Of a DNA stretch of 64,000 bases, positions 44,116 through 63,357 are shown in pieces. Position 1 is the stretch's first letter, and every line of letters begins with the position of its first letter. The DNA is taken from positions 13,712,406 to 13,776,405 of the forward strand of contig NC_092655.1 in NCBI RefSeq assembly GCF_032118995.1, written 5' to 3'. Under the pieces are notes generated by a model. It ran no database searches. It was given only the letters and a program-made list of their open reading frames with translations, and was not told the origin of the DNA. The position numbers were made by a program, and so were the translations under genes. This DNA is from Asterias amurensis (taxonomy: Eukaryota > Echinodermata > Asteroidea > Forcipulatida > Asteriidae).

Positions 44116-45089
44116 TACTCGACCGATTGTAACAATCAAGGTGTCAAAATCACTGTCACAAAATTGTCCGTCTCCTGATATTTTCATTTTTAGAATACGA
44201 GTAACGATTGTAAAATTGTAGGTGCTTTTACAACAGCCGCGTTACTTTTTTTTTTGCTGTCTTTAGAACAATTTTACTATGATTATCAACCAAAATAACC
44301 ACTAAATTTTCAACAGCTTATCCACTTCTCCGAGTAGTTTTCAATAAAAACAGTATTGTTGGGTTAAATTACATCATCGTTAGAATTTGTTTGGGGAAAA
44401 CTAACAAATACCATACAACCAACCACGCCCCACAAAAAAATTTTTGTTTTATATCAAATTCAGACTGACTTGAAGACCACAAATTTGAAAAGGAAAACAC
44501 CGGAATTCCAGTTAAAACCGGAAGATTCTCACGCCTGGCCATTTCTATAAGACCGGTCCTCAAAGTACTAAATCCTTAAAATTTAAATTTTAAATTTGAT
44601 GAAAACACTTTTATTTTGGGCAGAAATTAAGGGGAAATATCGTCCGAAACGCAATTTCACGACCTTCACTTCGCTTGTGGGCATAATTCAAACCCTAACG
44701 TGCCAATGTACCCTTTTTTCATATTCAATGCCACCACACCCAACCGCCCCCCCCCCCCCCCGTCCTTAGGTTTTGCATTGGAGGAAACGCTATTGATTTC
44801 AATTTCCATTCATAGAAAATACTGCTTGAGTGAGGCATCAGTTGCCACGATGAAAACTTTATGAAGTTTTGGCTGGGAACCAGTTTCTGTTAAGCAAAAT
44901 TTGGTAGGATTTGTTCATGCTTACAAGTTTTATGAAATTGGACCCCAATCATGAACTGTTAAGTAAATTTTAATCCTCTTGCTGTTCTTCTTTTTTTAAA
45001 TGTTAAAATCTTTTTACTCTGTATTTCTTTTTTTAAAAGTAATGTTTTCCTATTTTGATTACACAGAACCATTATGTAATACAGCTATT
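44116..45089. other. Spacer without recognisable gene
   Basis: Nothing beyond a 14-base C run near 44,748. A GGTTTTGCATTGGAGGAAAC stretch near 44,768 recurs with changes near 47,894, indicating another low-copy repeat. Confidence 0.5.
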
Positions 45090-45430
45090 TTGGACACTTG
45101 GTAATTGTCAAAGACCAGTCTTCTCACTTGGTGTATCTCAACATATGCATAAAATAACAAACCTGTGGAAATTTGAGCTCAATTGGTCGTCGAAGTTGCG
45201 AGGTAATAATGAAAGATTTCGAAAAGATCAATGCTTGATTTCGAGACCTCAAAATCTAATTCTGAGGTCTCGAAATCAAATTCGTGGAAAATCATTTCTT
45301 TCTCCAAAACTATGGCACTTCAGAGGGAGCCGTTTCTCACAATGTTTTATACCTCTCCCCATTACTCGCCACCAAGAAAGGTTTTATGCTAATAAATATT
45401 TTGAGTAATTACCAATAGAGTCCACTGCTT
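45090..45430. mobile_element. Family A MITE, left tip lost
   Basis: Begins within the left repeat (TTGGACACTTGGTAATTG) and ends AGTCCACTGCTT before TTAA (45431-45434). The central palindrome GATTTCGAGACCTC is present. Confidence 0.8.
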
Positions 45431-46060
45431 TTAAAGGGTTAAGATCACAATGCCTCAACATCAGGGTCAGTTACTAAAAAGTCAATTTAATGCCTTTTAA
45501 CTGGCCAGTTGCAGGATTATGTTAAATGATTTAATTAAGTTCACTACACTCTCCTCACTACAAGGCGAAATTAAACAACAAAAAACACCTGAAAACAAGT
45601 TTCTGATTCACTGTTGTTCTCTTGTATTTCCCTTTTTCAAAGTTTTGTTGTGGTATCGTTAGGTAGGGCAAAAAATCGGAAAGATCAAAACGAGTAGTAT
45701 ACATCTAGCATCAAATTTTGACACAAAAATACCCCCCCCCCCTCATTGACCCCCCCAAAAGGGGCGGGGAGTAGGTCAAAAATTGAAGTGAATTGAAGTA
45801 GGATTAGGGCTAAGCCAAGGAATTGTTCACAAATTTGGACGGAGTATTTGAAATAAATATAACATAGGCTCAGTCTAGCATTTGTATCAATTCTGGAGAT
45901 GAGCTCACGCCCATATCAATCGAGCCAATCAAAACACAGATATTGAAAGCTTACGTACATTATCCAATGAAATCATTATCCAGTGAAATCACTGGTTCTG
46001 TTATGTGTATGTATGATTGTGGATAAAGACGGGGGACCAGTCTAGTTATTAAAAAGCAAG

Positions 46061-46246
46061 ATGGTGTGCGTGGCCTGCAAAAACGTGGTGTACCTTGTAG
46101 CGTACCGTGCTGTTTCTGTGCCGTGCCGCACGTGCATAATACGGCAGGCAGTTTCGATGGTGAAGGACAACTTGTCAAGTCTCCATGCCGTTTCCTCCAA
46201 CAAATGCTTGTTTTGCCGCTGTTTTGAGAGTAAACTACTACCTTAA
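46061..46246 (+). CDS. Small ORF with three CxxC pairs
   Basis: ATG in a fair initiation context (GCAAGATGG) opens 61 codons: MVCVACKNVVYLVAYRAVSV continuing to CLFCRCFESKLLP and TAA. Cysteines are spaced C3-C6, C22-C25 and C49-C52 with C54, a pattern that could bind zinc. No splice signals, neighbours or homologue support it, so it may be chance or a remnant of a longer gene. Confidence 0.2.
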   Translation: MVCVACKNVVYLVAYRAVSVPCRTCIIRQAVSMVKDNLSSLHAVSSNKCLFCRCFESKLLP

Positions 46247-46619
46247 AAGTGAACAATGGTGAGTTGATAATGCTGGATATAATTATAGTATTTGAAACTA
46301 ATTTTCATTCGGTCAAAATGTAGAAATGTTGTGTTGTTTTTTTCGCATCACGCGCCGAGTTTAAAAACCACATGTTGGGCTTATTGTTGTTGTTGTGACG
46401 CCATGCGGGAATTTTTTGTAACGAAAGTTGGTTGTTATTTTTTTGTGCAACTGAGTCAACTGTTATTTCATACTACTCTTAGATTGAACGTATACAAAAT
46501 AATGACATACCGGTAGATAAGTGAAATATAAGCACAGGGGAGGATGGAGGGAAAATAGTTGATCAATTTTATTATCTAAGGAACAAGTAGTACAGAAACT
46601 GAACTGAACTTGTGTGTAA

Positions 46620-46980
46620 TGTGATGAATTCAATTTCAATTCAAGAATACATTTATTCCCATACTCTCATAAAAGAATAACGACAGTTACATGTATTACG
46701 GGGTAAAGCAAAATAAATAAATAAATAAAGAACGGGGTTATTTTTGTAAGCATGAGCTTGTAAAAAACAGCCAGACAGACAAGAAAACAAGACTAACAGA
46801 CAAAGGGACAGATGAACATAACACATGACACAAAGAGTTCGTAATAAAAGCGACAAGATGGCAGAGCAGTTTAAAGCTGAAAATAAATCAGACACGTATT
46901 GGAGAGATGGATGTGGTTCAATTACATAGTATGGGAAGCTAAGATACATAACGGGAGATAATGTCACGTTTGAAAGAGTC
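46620..46980 (-). mobile_element. LINE 3' UTR remnant
   Basis: On the minus strand the segment ends GGGAATAAATGTATTCTTGA then ATTG repeats, as in CR1/L2-like elements, and includes a TTTA microsatellite. There is no reverse-transcriptase frame. Confidence 0.5.
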
Positions 46981-47170
46981 TTCGGAAATGGGGCTTATCC
47001 ATCGGTGCGAGTTTGCTGTAGTTTAATATTATTTCGATGGGGCCTGTGGTTGGAATTGTGATGGCGCTGCAGGTTAGTAAAATTCACACGTGTTAATCAG
47101 GCGCTTGGATACAATAAAAGAAATTCCAACAACAGAACATTCCGTTCATTCCTTTGGATCATCTACATGG

Positions 47171-47541
47171 AAAAGCCTTTGGACACTTTCTGAACAGAAC
47201 AAAAATTAAAAGTTCACAGATTTACAAATAACTTACAGGGTTTACAGAAGGTAGTGGTGAAAGACTTCCCTTGAAATATTATTCCATGAAATGCTTTACT
47301 TTTTGAGAAAACAATAAAACAATTATCAATTCTCGATATCGAGAATAGCGGATGTATTTTAAACACATGTCATGACCAGGCGAAACGTGCGGAAACACGG
47401 GTGGGTTTTCCCGTTACTTTCTCCCGACTCCGATGACCGATTGAGCCTAAATTTTCACAGGTTTGTTATTTTATATATAAGTTGTGATACACGAAGTGTG
47501 GGCCTTTGGACAATACTGTTTACCGAAAGTGTCAAATGGCT
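47171..47541. mobile_element. Family C MITE, left end degraded
   Basis: The left end AAGCCTTTGGACACTTTCTG is mutated; the right end ACCGAAAGTGTCAAATGGCT is followed by TTAA (47542-47545). The centre is TTCTCGATATCGAGAA. Confidence 0.8.
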
Positions 47542-47545
47542 TTAA

Positions 47546-49082
47546 TCCAAGTATTGAATCAAAGTACAGTGGATGGTTGCTCTCTACATTTTGGCATTGG
47601 AATTGAATCAGTGGTTTGGTTTTTGTAGTTTTAAAACTGTGTAATGCCTTTAATTAATCCTCCTTTGTGGTTTGGTCTGGGGTTTTGGGTGTGTTTTCCC
47701 CACTCACTTCCCCCTTCTTTTCCCCCTTTGTGAGCTTGTCTATGAATGTGTTGGGGGGGGGGGGGTAGTGCCAAATTAGTGGCGCACTCAGTTAGGCAAA
47801 ATCTGTAGTTGAAGACACATTGTACATGACATTCACTGATGGATAAAGATGACCCGGTCCATGCCGACACATCTTTCTGAAGTTTGTGTCCTTAGGTTTT
47901 GGAAGAGAGGAAACGCTACTGATTTCAATTTCATAGAAAATACTGATTGAGTGAGGTGCCAGTTGCAACAATGTAAACTTTATGGGATTTTGGCTGGGAA
48001 CCAGTTTCTGTTAAAGGAACACGTTGCCTTGGATCGGTCGAGTTGGTCTTTGAAAAGCGTTTGTAACCGTTTGTTGTAAAATGCATATATTATGGTAAGA
48101 AAGATGTTGTAAAAGTAGAATACAATGATCTACACAAATTTGACTCCTATAAATGGCCGACCGTGTTAGTTCGCAAAGTAAAAGGAAAACCACGCAATTT
48201 CGAGCCCAAAATGGGTGGATCATTGTATAATACTTTTAAAATATCTTTCTACCCATATGCATTTGATAACAAACGGTTACAAACACTTTTCAATGACCAA
48301 CTCGACCGATCCAAGGCAATGTGTTCCTTTTAAGTACAATTTGCCTGTGTTTAGCACTTTGATATACATTATGTTTTATGAATTTGGGCCCTGATCCTGA
48401 ACTGGTTAAATAGGTAACAATACTTTTCTCGAAGCCACTTCGAGAAGTGATAGTCCTTTTTCCATGGATGCTTAGTGAATTGTAAGACTAGATTTGTCAC
48501 GTCGGGTTCTGTGTCAGATCTCCAGAGTTGGACCTTCCATTAGATTTTACAAGATAATTATAACGTTTTTTCTCATATAGACAGAAAGGTGATGTATTGG
48601 CCTATACACAAAAGCAGTTTTGTAAAGTTTATAATTAATAGTCTCTCAATACTGTCTGACAATAATCGTTTGCTGGGCCAAGTTTGATCAAAATTCTAAA
48701 GATGTGAACACATTGATAGGCAAAAACACGACCACCGGGCCTGAACTAAACGTTTAAGTAGAACTCGTGTGAAAGAAAACACAAGAAAATTACCCACTCG
48801 TGCACCATCGTAGTTTTTTTTTTGAATTTCACTCTCATCTGAACTCGGCAGAAAACCTGATTTTTAAAGGAAAATCCACGAGTCATGTGAGGTCGTCACA
48901 ACTTGTTCTCAGGCAAAGTTGGACTCGCTCCGTTCTCTCCCCCATTGGTCGGCTGGGTACCCTGGTGAATTTGCAAAAAAAAAAAAAAAAAAAAAACCCA
49001 GGGAGTTCACTTTGTCTAAATGACCATATTTGGTAATAGATCGAAGGGTATGTTGAAATTAAAGGTTGTTGCGACCACATCA
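47546..49082. other. Spacer with simple runs
   Basis: Contains a G run near 47,753, the repeat stretch near 47,894, the B MITE at 48,015 and an A run near 48,975. No gene seen. Confidence 0.5.
48015..48329. mobile_element. Family B MITE with internal deletion
   Basis: Both ends and TTAA borders are present (48011-48014, 48330-48333), but part of the left arm before the centre is missing (CACACAAATTT joins directly to GACTCCTATAAATGG). Confidence 0.85.
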
Positions 49083-49406
49083 GGGCCCAATTTTATAGAG
49101 CTGCTTAAGTATAAAATTTTGCTTAAGGCAAAAAAATCATTGCTTAGTAAAATCAGACTACCGGCCACGACTCGACTCAATTGTTATGCTAAGTAAACAA
49201 CAGCTAAATACCAGTCACAAGCAATGTATATGGCATACAATTTTGGCCAGTAACATGTGTAAATAGTTAGCAAACAAAATTACGTGAGTATTTGGCTGTA
49301 TTTGGCTGTGTTTCTTTGAAAATAAATAAGTAAATTTAATAAATTAGCAAGCTATTTACGTGCTGAAGCAAATGTTTTGCTTAAGCAGCTCTATGAAATT
49401 GGCCCC
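49083..49406. mobile_element. Long copy of the GGGCCCAATTT MITE
   Basis: Begins GGGCCCAATTTTATAGAGCT and ends GCAGCTCTATGAAATTGGCC. It spans the left limit of the observable duplication. Its right part is what the window starts with at 1-67. Confidence 0.75.
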
Positions 49407-49773
49407 TGATAATTAACACTAAATCTTACTGGCAACTTACGAATATGTAACACTGTTTTTTGTAGAAAGGCTTGTCGGCAGAATTGAAAAATTCATCAAT
49501 TAAGTGTTGTTATGTTTGAAATAAAATGTAACAAGGTCGCCAAAAAACTCCGAAAGTAAATCCTAGCTCTATAAGATATGTCAAAAGTCCTTTGAATTTA
49601 ATTCAGACACTCACTTTGCTTAGCATTTAGGATTGATATACACCTAGGATCGATCTTAGCTCTTTGTGAAATGGACCCCTGGACTACGCTTAGAGATAAG
49701 AATCAGAGTTACATTCCAGTCGGGTTCAAAACTAGTTTCAAGAAGTCAAATTAAGGGTCTATGCTAGATTTAA

Positions 49774-50149
49774 AGACAGTGGACACCTTAAGTAATTGTC
49801 ATAGACCAGTCTTCTCACTTGGTGTATCTCAACATACACAAAATAACAAACCTGTTAAAATTTGAACGCAATTGGTCGTCCAAGATAATAATGGAAGAAA
49901 AAGACCCTTGTCACACGATTGAAGTTGTGTGCTTTTAGATGCTTGATTTCGAGACCTCAGAATGAGGTCTCGAAATCAAATTCAAATACTTTAGTGGAAA
50001 CTTACTTCTTTCTCGAAAACTATGTAACTTCAGAGGGATCCGTTTCTCAGAGTGTTTTATACTATCATTCTCTCCCCATTACTCGTTACCAAGTAAGGTT
50101 TTATGCTGATAATTATTTTGAGTAATTACCAATAGTATCATGTGCCGTA
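49774..50149. mobile_element. Family A MITE (duplicate of 435-810)
   Basis: Same decayed right end; TTAA at 49770-49773 and 50150-50153. It has a shorter palindrome loop (CTCAGAATGAG) than its partner. Confidence 0.75.
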
Positions 50150-50153
50150 TTAA

Positions 50154-50406
50154 GGTCATAAGCAGAGTGTGGGTTCGAATCCCCAGCCGTGACACTTGTG
50201 TCCTTAAGCAAGACACTTAACCATTGCCTCGTCCTTGGGATGGACGTTAAGCCATTGGTCCCATGTGTTATATCATTGTAACGCATGTAAAGGAACATAG
50301 TGCACTTATCGAAAAGAGAATGGGTTCGCCCCGGTGTTCCCGGTCCGATCGGCAGCAAATTGCGCCACAGTACCTTGTAAAACATTACATGGTGCTATCA
50401 GAATTA
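50154..50406 (+). mobile_element. tRNA-derived SINE (copy 2)
   Basis: Partner of 815-1075, with a few substitutions in the body. Confidence 0.75.
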
Positions 50407-50834
50407 GGTCTCATAATTCAAAACGTAGTCCCACATCTTGCAAGAAATACTGTGTGTTACAGCGCCAGGAGCGTCACTGGGTGACTGACATGTGCGCTAC
50501 AATTATAATTATTGCCTCAGTCAATGTAAGGGTCGGTTTCAGGGTTTGGATCATGTTATGTGTCATCATCATCATGTGCGGAATTCATCCAGTGTAAGAT
50601 GTAGCCGTTCATTTCTATTTCTCGCAGTTCTGCTCCATGTTGTTCCTGCATATACCCAGGATGATGTCGTCTCTCTATCTTCTTCTCTGTCTTACCTCAT
50701 TTCCTTTTCCCTGTCCTTGGTTGCCAATCCATTGTTCTTGTTGTCCATCGATTGTCATTGTCCAGCCCATCTCCAGTTTTGTCCTTATGATCGAGTAACT
50801 ATGGTGAAATGAAACTGGAACATCTTTGTTTTAA

Positions 50835-51213
50835 AGACAATGGACTCTAATGGTTATTGTCAAAGACCAATCTTCTCACTTGGTGTATCTCAATGTATGC
50901 ATAAAATAACTAACCTGTGAAAATTTGAGCTCAATTGGTCGTCGAAGTTGTAAGATAATAATGAAAAGAAGAAAAAACCTTGTCACACGAAGTTGTGTGC
51001 TTTCAGGTGCTTGATTTCGAGACCTCAAATTCTAAATCTGGGGTCTCGAAATCAAATTCGTGGAAAATTACTTGTTTCTCGAAAACTACATTACTATAGA
51101 GGGAGCCGTTTTTCACAATGTTTTATACTATCAACCTCTCCCCGTTGCTTGTTACCAAGTAAGTTTTTGTGATAATAATTATTTTGAGTAACTACTTATA
51201 GTGTCCACTGCCT
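50835..51213. mobile_element. Family A MITE (duplicate of 1502-1855)
   Basis: TTAA at 50831-50834 and 51214-51217. It retains the TCAGGTGCTTG segment that the partner has lost. Confidence 0.85.
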
Positions 51214-51596
51214 TTAAGCTTGACAAACACGTAATGGAAAGTTATAATCATTATTCAGTCTTCTGTCAACTTAGGTAACTTAGAGGCAGCTAACTGTACA
51301 GCTTGCAAAATGAACCCGTCTGTTAAAATAATTTCTTATACAGGCCATTTTACACTAACATATCAATGTGCGATGTTTTTACTAAATTCTTGCTACTTTT
51401 TTTTTACTGTTGTGTATTTTTAAAAAACCATATTGCGATTTTTGCTCATGTTTTTTAATCCTGCATTTTAATGTTTTTCTTGACTGTACAGCGCTTTGAA
51501 ACTGTGTTTAAGCGCTTTATAAATGCATTTAAGTTAAGTTAAAAAGTTAATAAAGTACCCTGGTCATTGAGCTAATAACATTCCTTTGACCTTTTT

Positions 51597-51770
51597 CAGC
51601 TCCCTAGAGAGTAAACAACCCCTACAAAGGCTCAAAACACCATATAAACCTCGATACACTTGCAGGTACCCCTGCTGGGTGAAGAGAAGCAATTACAGCA
51701 AGGCATCTTGCTCAAGGATACATCAGTCATGACCGAGATTCGAACCCACAATCCGATCAACCACCATAAC
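51597..51770 (-). mobile_element. SINE of the second type (duplicate of 2237-2410)
   Basis: Same element with minor substitutions, GAAGAGAAGCAATTACAGC on the plus strand. Confidence 0.65.
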
Positions 51771-51880
51771 TTGAATAATAATAACAAATTCTTATACAGC
51801 GCATTTCACAATAAACCGTATCAATGCGCTTTACATAATTTAATAGTCCCCTGGCTATTGGGCCAATAACATCCCTTTAA

Positions 51881-52262
51881 AGGAACACGTTGCCTTGGAT
51901 CGGTCGAGTTGGTCTATGAAAAGCGTTTGGAACCGTTTGCTATGAAATGCATATGGTTAGAAAGATGTTGTAAAAGTAGAACACAATGATCTAAACAAAT
52001 ATGCCTCGAAGTTGCGTGGTTTTCGTATTACCTCGTCGACAAACACGGTCGGCCATTTATGGGAGTCAAAACTTTGACTCCCATAAATGGCGGACCGTGT
52101 TAGTTCGCGACGTAAAAGGGAAACCGTGCAATTTTGATTGATACTTGTGTGGATCATTGTATTCTACTTTTAAAACATCTTTCTCACCATATGCATTTCA
52201 TAGAAAACGGTTCCAAACGCTTTTCATAGACCTACTCGTCCGATCCAAGGCAACGTGTTCCT
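51881..52262. mobile_element. Family B MITE, complete
   Basis: Palindrome between TTAA at 51877-51880 and 52263-52266. It is the intact counterpart of the truncated element at 2523-2849. Confidence 0.9.
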
Positions 52263-52266
52263 TTAA

Positions 52267-52460
52267 TCTGTCTCAGCTCCCCTTAGGGAGTAAACAGGCC
52301 CGAGCTGCTGTGGCGCTCCAAAGGCTTGATCATTCACAATATCAACCTCTACCCTCGCAGGTACCCAATTATACCCCTGGGTGAAGAGAAGCAATTATAG
52401 TAAAGTATCTTGCTCAAGGACACAAGTGTCACGACCGGGATTCGAACCCACACTTCTGAT
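52267..52460 (-). mobile_element. SINE of the second type, fuller copy
   Basis: Directly abuts the right TTAA of the B element at 51,881-52,262 and retains CTCAGCTCCCCTTAGGGAG, absent from copy 1. Confidence 0.7.
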
Positions 52461-53065
52461 TATTGTGCTATACTGAATAATGATTTTGATGTTCTAAACC
52501 ACTCACCCATGACCACCCTATCACCCTTGGTAGCAAGGGACATTTTTTCTAACCTGTGTCTTATAACTCTTTAAATATATATTTGGAAAAAAAAAAAAAT
52601 TTCTTATATTTTGCCTAAAATTACCTTATCTGAGATAACCCTCCGGGGCCCAATGGGGGCTGAAATAGCAACAGATGATAACACAAATCTCATTTATATA
52701 TAGACGGATTGAAACTTTCAAATCTGACTTTTATTGACATAAACAGTGAACTCTATAAAACTCAACTTGGACCAAAGAATACAACAAACAATTTTAACTG
52801 TTAAACACATTGGTTTTTTTACAACTCTAGAACTGTTTCCTACATGGAGTTTACTTAGAAAAAAGGGAAGGTCACAGGTTTCCCTGTTAATACTTCAGGA
52901 GAATTTAGCACTTAATTTTGATCAAAAATCAAAGTTATTTGAAATGAAAACAACCCTTTACAGATTTTCAAAACCTTTATCAAAAAATGTCTTTAAAATA
53001 AAGTGACCTTTTCAGTTTTTGGTCCGAATCAACTCAGACAAAGAGTATCCTTTTTAGCGATCTGG

Positions 53066-53305
53066 GGCCAATTTCATAGAGCTGGTAAGCAAAAAATTTG
53101 CTTAAGCACGAAAATAGTTCGCTTATTTTACACATGTTACTGGCCAAAATTTCCTGCCATATACATTGCTTATGACTAGTATTAAGCTGTTGTTTACTTA
53201 GCATTACAATTGAGTGGAGTCTTGGCCGGTAATCTGATTTTACTAAGCAATGAATTTTTTGCTTAAGCAAATTTTTTTACTTAAGCAGCTCTATGAAATT
53301 GGGCC
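53066..53305. mobile_element. MITE present only in duplicate copy 2
   Basis: Termini GGCCAATTTCATAGAGCTG and CAGCTCTATGAAATTGGGCC, flanked by CTGG (or TGG) on both sides. At 3790 of copy 1 the site is empty. It sits exactly at the border of the GGTGCGTTCCA element. Related pieces are at 1-67, 49,083-49,406 and 61,300-61,446. Confidence 0.88.
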
Positions 53306-53309
53306 CTGG

Positions 53310-53693
53310 GGTGCGTTCCACTCCCGCAAACGAATCGCAACTGTTCGCGCAAACGTTGTTTATCTGTGGAACGATTGGTGCGCACTTCGCAATGTCATTA
53401 TGGCGGTGCTCTGAAATGAAGATGGCGACACCGTACATAGTTTGTTTTTTTTTACATTGTTTTTGCTGTATGTATATCCTCTTCTGTTATCACGACATCC
53501 AAACTTTGTTTTTTCAAATTTTGTATTATCAACCACGGAATATACACTGTAATTATGTTTGTGACAAAAAAAATAACGTATGCTTGTCCGGCATTTTAAA
53601 AACCACTCGCCAACACCTCAGAAGTATGTTCCACTGGAAATTGTTGGCGAACGTGCGCAACTGTTGGCAACGTTTGAGGAATGGAACGCACCG
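53310..53693. mobile_element. Element with GGTGCGTTCCA inverted repeats (copy 2)
   Basis: Partner of 3793-4152 with a short T-rich insertion near 53,437-53,455. Confidence 0.6.
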
Positions 53694-53742
53694 CTGGTTC
53701 TTGCTAATGCCGAGGCCATCAAATCAGATATGGTGTCAAGAG

Positions 53743-54017
53743 TTATATATAAGAACTAGAGAGCACTGGTGAGGCTTCTTGCACAAACGCGATGGGACCG
53801 CAAGGAGACACGCGCACGCTATTCTGTACGCGCGTTATGAAACACACGTTGGAGTTTGTGTTTATTGAACGCTAAGCGATGCTGTTTTGTCAACTTACAA
53901 AACGGCCGCACAAACACACGCTGTGCGATGCCTGTTTTGTCAACTTACAAAATGGCCGCCTACGCGCATGCCAGGTTGCATATATAGGCCAGTGCGCCCT
54001 CTCGTTCTTATATATAA
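53743..54017. mobile_element. MITE with TTATATATAAGAACTAGAG ends (duplicate)
   Basis: Same element as 4207-4481, within the second segmental copy. Confidence 0.8.
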
Positions 54018-54549
54018 CTCTATGTATGGGTGACCACCAACTAGAGGTTGAAATACACACATGCAGTCAGACCCCCATTCTTAACTTTTATAATCGGTAT
54101 ACATTATTACTATTGTATACAGGAAACAATACAGATGCTTGTATCGTAATACAAGTCTATGGCATCCATGTTGGAAACTACCTTTCTACATCAAAGTAAC
54201 AATTATTATATATTTTTTTAAAGGTTTAAATAAATTCATTTCTTTTTCAAAACAAAGAAAGAATAGGAGGCGAAGCTAAGATTAAGAACATTCAACGATG
54301 AACTGCACTAGAATTCCAAGATTCTCGAGAGGGAATAAATATATCACTGCCCCCAAAATAATCGGGAGTAAAGATATTCCTCAGTAACTTTTACAATTCT
54401 TTGAATATTTAAAAAGATTGAACATACTTTAACGAACAACAGAAAAACCAATTACATTGAAACATTATTACGCATTTTTACAAGCTTTTAAAAACAATGA
54501 TCTGAAGATGGCAATGCAGCGATCTTCTAATACCATGACTGACGCTTAA

Positions 54550-54896
54550 AGTCACTGTACACCCTGTGGTAATTGTCAAAGACCAGTAAATCTCACTTGG
54601 TGTATCTCAACATATGCATAACATAACAAATCTGTGAAAGTTTGGACTCAACTGGTCATCAAAGTTGCAAAAGGTTCATGAAAGAAAAAAACACCCTTGT
54701 TACACCAGTTTGTGTGCTTTCAGATGCCCCATAAAAGGCTTCAGGCCTGAAGTCTTAATATTTGAGTGAGAAATTACTCTTTGTTCAAAAACCGGATGAA
54801 GCTGTTTCTCACATATCAGCTCTCCATTGCTCGTTACCAAGTAATTTTTTATGCTAAACTTTATTTTGAGTCATTACCAATAGTGTCCAGTGCCCT
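54550..54896. mobile_element. Diverged family A MITE (duplicate of 5400-5745)
   Basis: Bordered at the left by one TTAA (54546-54549); this is the site into which a B element has inserted in copy 1. Confidence 0.75.
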
Positions 54897-55548
54897 TCAA
54901 GGAACTATGCCAAAGGAACAGTTGGGTGTATTGAATTCATATATTTGACCTATGACCTGCTAATGGCTTGAAGCCAAAGCGCAGGCTGTGATCTACTTGA
55001 GCAAACATTGAAAGACTTCGCAAACATTTGCAAGGAAACTCGGGTGGATGAGTTGTGTGCAGCCAGCATTGGCAAAAGTCTGCCTTAGATGGCGAACGTC
55101 AATTAAGATGCTTTAAGATGGCTACACATTTTTTGAAAGATGAATGAAAGGTTAAGCAGGCAATATTGTCAGGTTTGTAATTTCCAGTACTTGAGGTGAA
55201 GTTACTTCCAGTTTTTTTTTTAAGAAACATGCGGAAAAACTACAAAATTTAATTGACTTGGTGCCACCATAACATCGGCGATCAGTCTTGTGAGTTTTGT
55301 ACTCAAATATCGGTTCCACTTTAGAACGAAGGGTTGCGTGAGCGTTTAAGTTTGCACAAGAGGAACAAAGGTCAGAAGCACATGTAGATTTTTCTAAAGG
55401 TCAAAGGTCAATCTGGGAAGATAGCACTTTAAATTGAGGTACAATTTCAAGAGGCTGTTTACTTTGCTAAAAAGCAAAGACCTCGCTAAGCAGCTGTGAA
55501 TTTCCTTTTCATTGTCGGTGACGGAGGATGACGTAGAAGGTTGACTTC

Positions 55549-55589
55549 TTAGCTTTGTGTGATGTCGTCCTCCAGGAAATCTTTGGCTT
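55549..55589 (-). pseudogene. Tandem fragment of SMC3 last exon (copy 2)
   Basis: This is the same partial last-exon duplicate as at 6398-6438. Because both segmental copies carry it, the local tandem duplication is older than the large one. Confidence 0.75.
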
Positions 55590-55709
55590 GGTACAATTTC
55601 AAGACTTTGCTAAAAAGCAAAGACCTCGCTAAGCAGCTGTGAATTACCATCTGAAATGCCAGGTTATTTTCATTGTCGATGACGGAGGATGACGTAGAAG
55701 GTTGACTTC

Positions 55710-62894
<7,185 letters not shown>

Positions 62895-62972
62895 CTATGT
62901 AAATGTTATTATTGTAGGGACCCCAAGTGCCCCCTCAGAGTTGATTTGCCTAATTTTCTGTAAAAAAGTTAA

Positions 62973-63353
62973 AGGAACACGTTGCCTTGGATCGGACGAG
63001 TTGGTCAAAACAAAAGTGTTTGTAACCGTTTTTTATAAAATGCATATGGTTGTAAAGATGTTTTAAAAGTAGAATACAATGATCCACACAAGTTTGCCTC
63101 GAAATTGCGTGGTTTTCCTTCTACTGTGTGAACTACATGGTCGGCTATTTATGGGGGTCAAAATTTTGACCCCCATAAATGGCCGACGTGTTAGTCGACG
63201 AGGTAAAAGGAAAACCACGCAATTTCGAGGCATGTTTGTGTGGATCATTGTATTCTACTTTTACAACATCTTTCTACCCATATGCATTTTATAAAAAACG
63301 GTTACAAACGCTTTTCAAAGACCAACTCGACCGATCCAAGGCAACGTGTTCCT
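62973..63353. mobile_element. Family B MITE
   Basis: Complete foldback element, TTAA at 62969-62972 and 63354-63357. It lies upstream of the last SMC3 exon visible at this end, probably within the next intron. The centre is TTTATGGGGGTCAAAATTTT. Confidence 0.9.
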
Positions 63354-63357
63354 TTAA

